The translations under genes and the position numbers were made by a program. Positions 14,373 through 21,096 of a stretch of DNA of 28,960 nt are shown piece after piece. The notes beneath the pieces are model-generated. The model had not been told where the DNA came from and ran no database searches. It saw nothing but the letters and a program-made list of their open reading frames with translations. Numbering within the stretch: the stretch's first letter is position 1; the number at the start of each line of letters is the position of its first letter. Source of the DNA: a virus; the IMG/VR virus record IMGVR_UViG_3300042884_001760, positions 1-28,960 of that record. One strand, 5' to 3'.

Positions 14373-15665
14373 TTAGGCTGATCGATACCAGTACTTCTTT
14401 GTTAAGGCAGGGCGATCATGCACATGAAAACATGCATCTACTGCAAGAAAACAAAAGAAGAGAAGGAGTTTACTTTAGAACATGTGATCTCGCAGTTTCT
14501 TGGCGGGGCACAAGCCCCAGATCAATTAAAAACAAGAGATGTATGCGGAACATGTAATAGCAATCTTGGGCTATTTGTAGATGCATCCTTTGAAAAGGAC
14601 TTTTTGGTCTACAGCATGCTAAGCCAGGCTGCATATTCCTTCTTCAATCCCGATAGACCCACTCCACTTCCATTGAAATGCATGGGCACATCCGACCTAG
14701 AGCCTCCGGAGATGACAGAAGATGAAATATGTGAGTATTGGATTGGTCCATTGGGCGAACAGATATACTGGATTCGTCCATCAGATGAACGTATGTACTG
14801 GTACTCTGGTGGCAATCCAATAACAACCAGAAAAGTAAGCACTAGAGCCTACTTTCTTTGGTCAGAGTATTCTCAAAAGAATCCAATGATTACGTGGCTA
14901 TCCTTCGGTGATGCATTTAAGGGTAGAAAAGTAAGAAAAGTGTCATGCACGGAGGTCGTGGGAGCAGATCCATCAGAGATCGGCTTTTCCAGGGCCGATG
15001 ATTTAGATTTAAAGCGGATTACCTATTTCAATGGCCTATGCAGCCAAGGGCAGACAAGACAAGCCCGGGTATCAATGTACCTTCGACATGATGTCCGGTT
15101 TTTGGCCAAGCTAGCTATTGGAATTGGTCACGCATTATTCGGTGAGACTTTCGATAACTCTAGGCATGCCGGGGAGCTTCATAAAGCGCTATGGTATAGA
15201 GAAGGCGATCCGGAACCAGATATACCGGGCCAAAGCGCTCTAAGGCATGGGAACGAATTTCTTAAAAGTGCTTGCGGGTTCAATAATGCAGTAACTTTAG
15301 CAATTATACCTTCGGAAAAGCATCTTGCTCTAAATCTTAATCTCTCTAGAAATATGAACTGGAATATCGCTCTTGCTGAACTGGAAGACGTCAGAGAGCT
15401 CATGGGAGAGGATTTGCGCCATGGTATATGCGTGATACTATTTAAGACCCTAGGAAAGGGTGTATCTATTTCATTGCCAGAACTAATCGCTCATAACCAA
15501 AACCTAGTGACACACCAGGATCTCGTAGAAGTTGAGGGGCTTGCCAATAATAGCGTTGGTTATTTTGAAAACCTATGAAGAGCCTAACAAGCTCTTCGAG
15601 TGGACAGGCCTCCATCAGGTTGTGCATGTCAATATAGACTCTTGGCCTGTCACTCAAGGGCAGTG
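14373..15665 (+). mobile_element. Integron-like gene cassette 1 (HNH gene plus attC)
   Basis: The unit begins G/TTAGGC at 14372-14378, a perfect GTTRRRY core. It contains one gene in the forward orientation and ends at the G of the next GTT (15665). Its attC starts with GCCTAAC, the exact complement of GTTAGGC, which is the known signature of a cassette that circularises and integrates between G and TT. One gene, a short 5' gap (45 bp) and an attC beginning 3 nt after the stop are standard cassette architecture. Base composition is visibly AT-richer than the phage. No integrase gene is present in the window. The call is sequence-based; mobility is inferred. Confidence 0.7.
14418..15578 (+). 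CDS. HNH-type endonuclease-like protein
   Basis: A 386-residue protein. The N-terminus has the zinc-bound HNH layout: C6-x2-C9 (CIYC), EH at 21-22 followed by VISQFLGG, then VC43-x2-CN (VCGTCNSNLG). This EHV.P.xLGG...VCxxCN pattern is typical of HNH endonucleases in restriction and defence contexts. The remaining 330 residues are not recognised and may hold a sensor or DNA-binding part; TRAYFLWSEYSQKNPMITWL and RHDVRFLAKLAIGIGHALFG look like folded core. The gene is rightward, AT-richer than its surroundings, and the only gene of cassette 1. An ATG at 14424 is an alternative start. A nuclease that acts on invading DNA is the most likely role, by inference. Confidence 0.75.
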   Translation: MHMKTCIYCKKTKEEKEFTLEHVISQFLGGAQAPDQLKTRDVCGTCNSNLGLFVDASFEKDFLVYSMLSQAAYSFFNPDRPTPLPLKCMGTSDLEPPEMTEDEICEYWIGPLGEQIYWIRPSDERMYWYSGGNPITTRKVSTRAYFLWSEYSQKNPMITWLSFGDAFKGRKVRKVSCTEVVGADPSEIGFSRADDLDLKRITYFNGLCSQGQTRQARVSMYLRHDVRFLAKLAIGIGHALFGETFDNSRHAGELHKALWYREGDPEPDIPGQSALRHGNEFLKSACGFNNAVTLAIIPSEKHLALNLNLSRNMNWNIALAELEDVRELMGEDLRHGICVILFKTLGKGVSISLPELIAHNQNLVTHQDLVEVEGLANNSVGYFENL

Positions 15666-15671
15666 TTATAC
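15582..15671 (+). repeat. attC-like recombination site 1
   Basis: R'' GCCTAAC (15582-15588). Left arm TCGAGTGGACAGGCC ends at 15610, then a 33-nt loop, then right arm GGCCTGTCACTC (15644-15655) and R' GTTATAC (15665-15671). The arms pair fully except for one extra G on the left arm, the extrahelical base expected in attC. The outer TAAC/GTTA boxes pair, and the spacer between outer and inner boxes does not. This is the box order R''-L''-L'-R' of integron attC sites. Confidence 0.7.
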
Positions 15672-16769
15672 GGTCTCGCAATCCATGAAAAGACTCTTTT
15701 GATCATGCCCCTTTCTATCGGCGAAGATGAATTAAACGAACGCATCCTGGTACTGGACAACGAACTGATTGACCAAGGCTTTGAGCCATGGCAACGCCAG
15801 ATTCATATTGAATCAAAGTTATCGCAAGAACTGCAGATTAGCTACATAATCAGCGAGAGACATGAGCCCCTCCACGTAAAGCTTATTAAGCAACACTTTG
15901 CCACCTACTACAGGAAGGAGGACTTATTCATGCCTCCACTGCACGTTGGAGCGTTTCTTTATCGCGATCTCTTCTTTCCCATTAGGATTCCAATTATCTT
16001 TGGATCACCAGTAATTGATTTACGCAAGTTTCTTTGTCAAGCAACGGAATCGCAGCTTAAGCTTGTTTTTGGCGAGCGGATAAGCACTTTAACATTCTGC
16101 GATCAGGCATTTGATCTGCTTGACTTTGTTTACGGCCTAGATGATTTAGGCAAGCAGGATCGAATTAACTCAAGGACTATTGAATGGTGGCATCTCGCCA
16201 AACAGCAGCTAGAAGCGGCCGCTGCCACTACTCTGGGATCATTCACGAAATATGCAATTATTCAGAACTGCTGCGTCTCTGCTGAACTTCTATTAAAAGG
16301 AGCTCTGCTGCAGGAAGGAGTTGGCGAGAATCTTCTTTCCAATACGAATAAGGGATATGGCCATAATCTAGAGGGCATCGCAAGTAAGTTTTGCAAGATT
16401 AGGCATGAGATTAACTCTCAGCTAGTCCTCGCCGTAGCCTCTCGAATGCCAAGCTATGTTGAGTCCCGATACAATGATATAGGTTTAACACGTGTACAGC
16501 TTGGGCATTTGCTAATGAATGCTCAATTCCTGGCGGGTGAGATTCTTCGATGCTATTCCGGTCGCAACTTCCGACTTGATGCACAAATTCAAGAGCGGAC
16601 TTATCCATCTATCACTTTTGCGTAACAGCTCGGACCTACGGGCTGGATTGACTGAGGAGGTTGTGTTGCCTGCGAAATCGTCCGCACATCAAGCCCCTCG
16701 AGTGGACAGGCCACTACCAGCATTGAGCTTCGCAACCCTACACTTCTCGCCTGCCACTCATAGGCAGAG
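15666..16769 (+). mobile_element. Integron-like gene cassette 2 (HEPN gene plus attC)
   Basis: The unit starts with TTATAC after the G of attC site 1 and ends at the G of GTTCAAT (16769). It holds one forward gene beginning 40 bp from its border and an attC-like site near its end. Its R'' box is degenerate (GCACATC instead of RYYYAAC), so recombination at this site may be weakened. The gene is AT-richer than the phage. The right border falls in the last bases before the stop codon of the convergent sigma-like gene, so the insertion left that gene intact. Confidence 0.6.
15705..16625 (+). CDS. HEPN-like domain protein
   Basis: A 306-residue protein; the ATG at 15705 is used because earlier in-frame codons lie inside the attC site. 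Residues 1-160 were not recognised. Residues about 165-285 look like a HEPN helical bundle: CCVSAELLLKGALLQEGVG, GYGHNLEGIASKF, MPSYVESRYNDIGLTR, then LLMNAQFLAGEILR. These match the ElxLKaLL, GHxLexL and ESRYxd positions of HEPN proteins. A canonical RX4-6H ribonuclease motif is not visible, so it may be a binding, inactive or divergent member. HEPN proteins often act in toxin-antitoxin and abortive-infection systems. Being the only gene of a mobile cassette next to an HNH cassette supports a defence role, by inference. Confidence 0.6.
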   Translation: MPLSIGEDELNERILVLDNELIDQGFEPWQRQIHIESKLSQELQISYIISERHEPLHVKLIKQHFATYYRKEDLFMPPLHVGAFLYRDLFFPIRIPIIFGSPVIDLRKFLCQATESQLKLVFGERISTLTFCDQAFDLLDFVYGLDDLGKQDRINSRTIEWWHLAKQQLEAAAATTLGSFTKYAIIQNCCVSAELLLKGALLQEGVGENLLSNTNKGYGHNLEGIASKFCKIRHEINSQLVLAVASRMPSYVESRYNDIGLTRVQLGHLLMNAQFLAGEILRCYSGRNFRLDAQIQERTYPSITFA

Positions 16770-16775
16770 TTCAAT
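16684..16775 (+). repeat. attC-like recombination site 2
   Basis: It shares TCGAGTGGACAGGCC with site 1 (here 16698-16712). The right arm GCCTGCCACTC (16749-16759) pairs with GAGTGGACAGGC leaving one extra A on the left arm. GTTCAAT (16769-16775) is the right core. In site 1 the extra base is a G in the same stem, so both sites keep an extrahelical base despite different right arms. R'' is degenerate (GCACATC). The loop is variable in sequence relative to site 1. Confidence 0.6.
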
Positions 16776-17412
16776 CCTGCTCCACCACCTCCATCGCGAC
16801 CACCCGCTGACTGCAGGCCCCAACGATCTCCCGCCACCGCTCTTCCCTGACCCCCAGACGCTCAGGAACCTCTGCCGCTGCCGTTCCCAGCCTGAGCAAC
16901 TTATGCCCTCGCGCATGCAGCTCACGCCAGGAGGCCGGCACCTTGATCAGAAAGCCCTTGTCGCGGAGATAGTGATACACCTCCCCGTTGGCATAGGTGC
17001 GGGCATAGGGCCGAAAGGATCCCCGCTCTGGTGAGAAGCGGCGAGCGGCCTGGAGGATGCCGAGCATGGCGACCTGCTCCAGGTCTTCCCGTGGATGGCC
17101 GGTGCGCCGGGAGATGTTGGCCGCCACGGTCTGCGCGATGTCGCGATGCTGGAGTGCCAGGACGTTGGCAGCGGCGTGGGGGTTGACCGGCCGATGGCGC
17201 CGCGGCTTGGCGGGGAAGGCGATCACCAGCTGAACGGCATCGCCCTGGTGCTGGGGTCGCGGCCGCGGTCGAGGACCGATCCGAACGCGCTGGGTACTGC
17301 TGGGCCGCGGCAGACACGTCGCCACCACCGGCGGCCGCAGTGGCAGATCCAGCTGGCCGCCCGTTCCGCGGCAGGAGGGCGTTCGTAGGGGTCGGGCGAT
17401 GGCGTCGGTCAT
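16771..17412 (-). CDS. Phage sigma-factor-like protein lacking visible region 4
   Basis: A 213-residue protein. Residues about 88-152 match sigma-70 region 2: HPREDLEQVAMLGILQAARR, FSPERGSFRPYARTYANGEV, then YHYLRDKGF. EDLxQvAxlGlxxAaxrF and RGSFxxYA are the core-binding and -10 signatures. Residues 155-203 (IKVPASWRELHARGHKLL, VPERLGVREERWREI) resemble region 3. No region 4 (-35 binding) follows before the stop. The N-terminal 80 residues are Pro/Arg-rich and probably disordered. It follows TerL after 3 nt, so it is made with the packaging genes. The likely role is redirecting host RNA polymerase to late phage promoters. The stop codon lies just outside the cassette border and appears native. 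Confidence 0.7.
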   Translation of the reverse strand: MTDAIARPLRTPSCRGTGGQLDLPLRPPVVATCLPRPSSTQRVRIGPRPRPRPQHQGDAVQLVIAFPAKPRRHRPVNPHAAANVLALQHRDIAQTVAANISRRTGHPREDLEQVAMLGILQAARRFSPERGSFRPYARTYANGEVYHYLRDKGFLIKVPASWRELHARGHKLLRLGTAAAEVPERLGVREERWREIVGACSQRVVAMEVVEQD

Positions 17413-17415
17413 GGC

Positions 17416-19110
17416 TCAGCGGCTAAACACCATCGGCAGCGGCGCCGTGCTGTGGCCCCGCCCGCGCCAGTACTGCGCCTCGATCCAGAGCACCCCTTGG
17501 GTGAAGGCATCCACCTGGTCGTCGATCCCGCCCCTGGGGGAGAAGGCCAGCAGCTCTTCAACCAGCGAGTCGGCCTTGCGGGCAAAGCGCACTTGGCCCG
17601 CCTCCACCAGCGGGGCGACGGCATGGGCGCGGGAGGCCTTGCTGCCCTTGGGCGGGATGGCGATCAACCCGGGCACCTGGCGCTTGAGCAGCTGGCAGAC
17701 GGCCGGGCCGTTGGCGGCGTCCTCGATCAGGACGGCGTGGGGGCGGAGGCCCTGGCGCTCCAGGGAGTTGAGCGATGCCAGCAGGAACTTGATCACTCCT
17801 GGCAGGTCCAGCTGCTGCCGGTGGGCCCAGAGCGCTTCGATCTGGAGCTCAGCCCATGGATCGGGGGGGGCATTCGCCCCCTCGGGATGTGGCGCTCTGC
17901 TGCGCTGGGCACCAGCGGCGTTCGTGGCCAGCGCCAGCCCCTGACGCCGCGCCTCAGCTGCCGGATGCCTCTGAGGCTCCAGCAGGCCCAGCAGGGCAAA
18001 ACCGCAGGCGTCGTTGTCCTTGCCGTCCTTGAAGCTCAAATCGCAGCTCAGCACCAAAGGCGCGTAGCGCCGGGGCTGGCCCAGGGCGACCGGCAGGGGC
18101 GCTTGGATCCAGTCCTTGCGGAACAGCAGACCCTCGGCAGGACTCGGCCGCTGCTGGTACAGGGCGTTCCACCAGTAAGAGCCCAGGCGGGTGCGGATGC
18201 GCTGAAGCACCGCCAACGGCACTCGCTCCGGGCACAGCGGCTCGCCGGGCTGTCGCCAGTCGGCCACCTTCGTGCAGGTATGCGGGATCTGCATAGAAAT
18301 AGCCTCCGGTTCTGCGATCGCCGGCAGGTTGAGCACCGTCCAGTGCTCCGGGTTCTCCTCGGCCTCCTGCTCGAGCAGCCAGGCGGTCATGTCGTGGTGG
18401 TCCCAGCGGGTCTGCACCACCACCTGCGCTGCCGGGAGCAGGGCACCTTCTGCCGTTAGGCCCGGCTCGGCCCGGGTGAACCAGACGCTCTTGAGCCAGT
18501 CGATCAGCCGCTCGCGCTGCAGGGTCGACTTGGCATCCTCCGGGCCCTTGTAGGGGTCATCGATGATCCCGAGGTTGTAGCCCTTCCCGGTGAACGGGCC
18601 CCTCACGCCCGCGGCGATGCAGCCGCCCCGCTGGGGAGTCAGCCAGTTGCCAACTGCCGCCGAATCCTTGGAAAGGGCGTGGCCGGTGCTCCGGTAGTAG
18701 TGCCGAGCCTCCCTGCTGTGGGCATAGGCCAGCTCACCCGAATAGCTGGCGATGGCACAGAACAGTTCGGGGTGGCGGCTCACCCAGTAGGCGGGGAACA
18801 GGCGCGACACCAGCTGGCTTTTTCCATGGCGGGGCGGACAGCAGACGATCAATCGCGTCAGCTGCCCGTCGGCCACCTGCTGCAGCAGGTCGATCAGCAG
18901 CTCCGATAGCCGGTGGAACTGGAAGGTGGGGAAGGCGATTTGGATGAAGTCGCGGAACAGCAGGCCTTGGCGGGTCGTTGTCGCCCGGTCGGGATCCGGA
19001 ACGCCCAGCAGTCCCCAGTCGGCCCACAGGTCGGTGGTGGGGTCCAGCAGCAGGCCACCCTCATGGCCAGATGAGGCAGGGAGCTGCAGGGTGGAGGCGA
19101 CGCGGCCCAT
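17416..19110 (-). CDS. terL: Terminase large subunit
   Basis: A 564-residue packaging motor. The ATPase domain has Walker A CCPPRHGKSQ (about 90-99), Walker B LGIIDDP (180-186) and a coupling-type QTRWDHHD (233-240). The RNase-H-like nuclease domain has LSCDLSFKDGKDND (acidic D357), LIEDAANG (461-468) and the terminal GIDDQVDAF (529-537). An Ala/Arg/Pro-rich insertion of about 40 residues (383-422) interrupts the nuclease domain after its first strand and looks disordered. The start ATG overlaps the TerS stop (TGATG). It acts at the portal to cut and translocate DNA. Length and motif order are normal for the family. Confidence 0.95.
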   Translation of the reverse strand: MGRVASTLQLPASSGHEGGLLLDPTTDLWADWGLLGVPDPDRATTTRQGLLFRDFIQIAFPTFQFHRLSELLIDLLQQVADGQLTRLIVCCPPRHGKSQLVSRLFPAYWVSRHPELFCAIASYSGELAYAHSREARHYYRSTGHALSKDSAAVGNWLTPQRGGCIAAGVRGPFTGKGYNLGIIDDPYKGPEDAKSTLQRERLIDWLKSVWFTRAEPGLTAEGALLPAAQVVVQTRWDHHDMTAWLLEQEAEENPEHWTVLNLPAIAEPEAISMQIPHTCTKVADWRQPGEPLCPERVPLAVLQRIRTRLGSYWWNALYQQRPSPAEGLLFRKDWIQAPLPVALGQPRRYAPLVLSCDLSFKDGKDNDACGFALLGLLEPQRHPAAEARRQGLALATNAAGAQRSRAPHPEGANAPPDPWAELQIEALWAHRQQLDLPGVIKFLLASLNSLERQGLRPHAVLIEDAANGPAVCQLLKRQVPGLIAIPPKGSKASRAHAVAPLVEAGQVRFARKADSLVEELLAFSPRGGIDDQVDAFTQGVLWIEAQYWRGRGHSTAPLPMVFSR

Positions 19111-19631
19111 CAGCTTTTCGCCTCAGGCGGCTTGATCGGGGCCCGCAGCAGCCCGCCGATCTCAGCGATCACCCGGAAGGCGCCGACGGCCGCGTTGAAC
19201 TGACCCGCGTCCATGGCCCGGCGGGCGCAGTCATTGAGGGCAAAGATCTGCTCGGCCTGGTGCCGGCGCCGGTCAGAGATCAGCTCCTGAACCATGCGCT
19301 CACGCGCGAGGTTGAGGTATCGGTTGACCGTCTGGGTGTTGTGGATTCCCCAGTTCTCACGAGCATTTTCAATGATCTGCACCAGAGGTAGGCGCTGAGC
19401 CACCCAGAGCTGTGCCTGAGCAATGCGCCGTTCCACCTCCAGCCGCGAGGGCCTGGGGGTGAGTTGAACCGCCACACCCTTGGGGCGGCGCGGTGGATTG
19501 GCATGGCCGATCGGCCGGGCCGGATCGGTGGGCTCATACAGCGGCTGGCCGTTGTCGTCCTCTGCGCTGGCCGCAGCGCGCAGCTCCTCCACCGGATCGG
19601 CGGAAGGCAGGTCATGGGCACGCTGCGGCAT
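19110..19631 (-). CDS. terS: Probable terminase small subunit
   Basis: A 173-residue protein directly before terL with a one-base overlap. I use the ATG at 19631 (MPQRAHDLPSADPVEELRAA), 4 nt after the previous stop. Residues 1-55 are likely disordered. Residues about 68-115 (LEVERRIAQAQLWVAQRLPL, then NWGIHNTQTVNRYLNLARERM) form a helix-turn-helix like that used by small terminases to bind packaging sites. The C-terminal helices (AEQIFALNDCARRAMDAGQF, NAAVGAFRVIAEIGGLL) fit the oligomerisation part and TerL-binding tail. Identification rests on position and HTH architecture. Confidence 0.75.
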   Translation of the reverse strand: MPQRAHDLPSADPVEELRAAASAEDDNGQPLYEPTDPARPIGHANPPRRPKGVAVQLTPRPSRLEVERRIAQAQLWVAQRLPLVQIIENARENWGIHNTQTVNRYLNLARERMVQELISDRRRHQAEQIFALNDCARRAMDAGQFNAAVGAFRVIAEIGGLLRAPIKPPEAKS

Positions 19632-19635
19632 CGGC

Positions 19636-20004
19636 TCAGAACGGTTGGTCCTGGGCCTTCGGGGGGCGGATGGTCCAGAAGGGCTTGCCGCGCTTCTCGG
19701 TGGCGCTGCCCTGCTGGATCGCGGCATCCTTGGCAGCCTTGAGCTGCTGCTCGATCTGTTGCACCGCCGGCGGGAACTCGTAGCTCAGCCGCCCAGTGCT
19801 GTGGGCAAAGGCCCAGTTGTCGTGGGAGAAGGAGGGATCCAGCTGGCCGGAGGCCATCGCCTCGCTGAGGGACTCGAGCAGCGGTTCGAGCTGCTGCTCC
19901 AGCTGTTTCTGCTGGACCTTGAGGGTCGTGATCGCATCGAGCAGCGCATCGATGGCGTCAGACGGCGCCGAGGCAGCTTCAGCAGGGGCAGCAGGCATCA
20001 CCAT
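19636..20004 (-). CDS. Conserved phage protein before the terminase genes
   Basis: A 122-residue protein with an N-terminal coiled coil (AIDALLDAITTLKVQQKQLE, QQLEPLLESL). Its conserved second half reads SHDNWAFAHSTGRLSYEFPP followed by VQQIEQQLKAAKDAAIQQGS and TEKRGKPFWTIRPPK. I recognise the GWAF...GR.sYeyPp...lk.aqk.A...G.A..k.G.pFWtIR pattern as recurrent in cyanobacterial phage and prophage replication regions, but no function is established to my knowledge. The ATG at 20004 is preferred to a GTG at 20010. It is the first gene of the leftward packaging operon and follows the repeated 39-bp element. Confidence 0.7.
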   Translation of the reverse strand: MVMPAAPAEAASAPSDAIDALLDAITTLKVQQKQLEQQLEPLLESLSEAMASGQLDPSFSHDNWAFAHSTGRLSYEFPPAVQQIEQQLKAAKDAAIQQGSATEKRGKPFWTIRPPKAQDQPF

Positions 20005-20067
20005 GAGCACGGCGTTCAGAGGCCAGCAGACCAGAGCCCGCTAGAGCTTCACTGTATGGGCTCTGTC

Positions 20068-20106
20068 CTGAAAGCCGCAATCACAAGGGCTATTAATTCC
20101 TAGCCA
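20068..20106 (-). promoter_or_regulatory. 39-bp duplicated intergenic element, copy A
   Basis: Read on the minus strand it begins TGGCTAGGAATTAATAGCC and ends TGCGGCTTTCAG. It matches 33 of 39 bases with copy B at 27446-27484 on the opposite strand. It lies between the nuclease gene and the packaging operon. A promoter-like TTGCGG, 18 nt, TACAGT begins inside it and extends past its end. Promoter or operator function is inferred. Confidence 0.5.
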
Positions 20107-20120
20107 GTCTCCCCCTCTGC

Positions 20121-20807
20121 TCAGAAGGGCCTGCGGGCAGAGCAGTAGCGACTCCAGGCCGCAGCCCAGGCCGCCAGGCACTGCTCGCGGCTGTAGAAGG
20201 TGCTGGTGAATGCCTCACCGGGCTTGCTCCAGATCGTCTGGCCCAGCTCGTAGTGGTTCCCCTGGGCAGCCTCCAGCACCATGTAGCCGCCGAGCTGGGC
20301 GGCGGTGGAATAGGGCCGGCCGTGGGCCGAGAGGGTCTTGAGGTCGTACAGCACCCGCACCTCGTGGCCTCGCCGCTCGCTCAGCGCCGGTGAGACGTAG
20401 GCGCCATCGAAGGCCCCGGCCACGTTCCGGGTGAGGCAGCAGGTGAGTCGTTCACTGGCGATCACCCGCACCTCCTCCCAGAGCGGTAGCTGCAGCAGCG
20501 GCAGGATCCAGTCCCGGTACTGGTGATGACCTGGCAAGGTCTCGGCTTCCAGCAGGGCTTCGCCGGCGCTCTTGCCCACCAGGAAACGGGCCTGGCTGTA
20601 GTGCTCCAGGGCGGCATGCACGGTGGTACCGCGCGGCTCCCAGATCGGCCGCTTGGCCTCGATTGATCGCTTTGCGGTCTCGCTCAATCCATAGGCCAGC
20701 ACGCCGGTGATCGACACCGGGAACAGATGATCCCCCAGCCAGTAGCGGTGGGCCGCCTCATCCCGCCAGAGGCCGGGGATGGGCTCCAGCCAGGTGGCAG
20801 TCAGCAT
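20121..20807 (-). CDS. PD-(D/E)XK superfamily nuclease
   Basis: A 228-residue RecB/Cas4-like nuclease. HRYWLGDHLFPVSITGVLAY is the N-terminal signature of this phage group. TTVHAALEHY (H64) precedes the core. ASERLT (E119), GAFDGAY (D134), YDLKT (D155, K157) and AAQLGGY (Q171, Y175) give the ordered E...D...DxK...QxxxY catalytic set. Such enzymes process DNA ends for recombination or replication, often beside a ssDNA-binding protein and an annealing protein; candidates for those lie at 27536-28960. The start is the ATG at 20807. The 289-bp region upstream carries repeated CGTCAC motifs. All catalytic residues appear intact. Confidence 0.85.
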   Translation of the reverse strand: MLTATWLEPIPGLWRDEAAHRYWLGDHLFPVSITGVLAYGLSETAKRSIEAKRPIWEPRGTTVHAALEHYSQARFLVGKSAGEALLEAETLPGHHQYRDWILPLLQLPLWEEVRVIASERLTCCLTRNVAGAFDGAYVSPALSERRGHEVRVLYDLKTLSAHGRPYSTAAQLGGYMVLEAAQGNHYELGQTIWSKPGEAFTSTFYSREQCLAAWAAAWSRYCSARRPF

Positions 20808-21096
20808 GGCCGTTTCCCTTGCAACAGCCCGTGACGGTGGGCGTCACAGCCGAAATCCCGCTCCAGAGCTGGGGTTGAGCAGGCCCCGTGACGTTGTAAC
20901 TCTCTTTCTATAAATAGAAGCATTAGCAAGCAGCAGTGTGTCCTTACGCAGGTGTGCATGGGTGTCTGTGTGTGTGAGGGTGTCTATCCCCGCCGAAAAG
21001 CGTCACAGCGTTACAGCCGCTGGGATCGGCTGCGCCGCAGTGGCTCTGGGCATAACGGTGGGGTGTTGCGGGGTGTCATGGCTGTGACGCTCCAGC
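20808..21096. promoter_or_regulatory. Intergenic region with repeated CGTCAC/GTGACG motifs
   Basis: No gene is seen here. CGTCACAGC occurs at 20842-20850 and 21001-21009, and its complement GCTGTGACG at 21081-21089. GTGACG also occurs at 20831-20836 (an inverted pair with 20842) and 20888-20893. An AT-rich palindrome TTCTATAAATAGAA lies near 20910. The AT-rich core and iterated motif suggest an operator region for the leftward nuclease gene, or a replication-origin-like site. Both readings are inference. Confidence 0.45.

Noticed and set aside
14236-14376. 46-codon rightward frame ending at the cassette border
   Set aside because: No ribosome-binding site or family; the stop arises in GTTAGGC. 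Kept only as a note in the gap entry.
15600-15704. N-terminal extension of the HEPN-like gene
   Set aside because: The extra 35 codons lie in attC site 1 and the cassette border, so ATG 15705 is preferred.
18640-18655. TGGCAA-containing match to the late motif inside terL
   Set aside because: It lies within conserved coding sequence, matches poorly and precedes no gene start.
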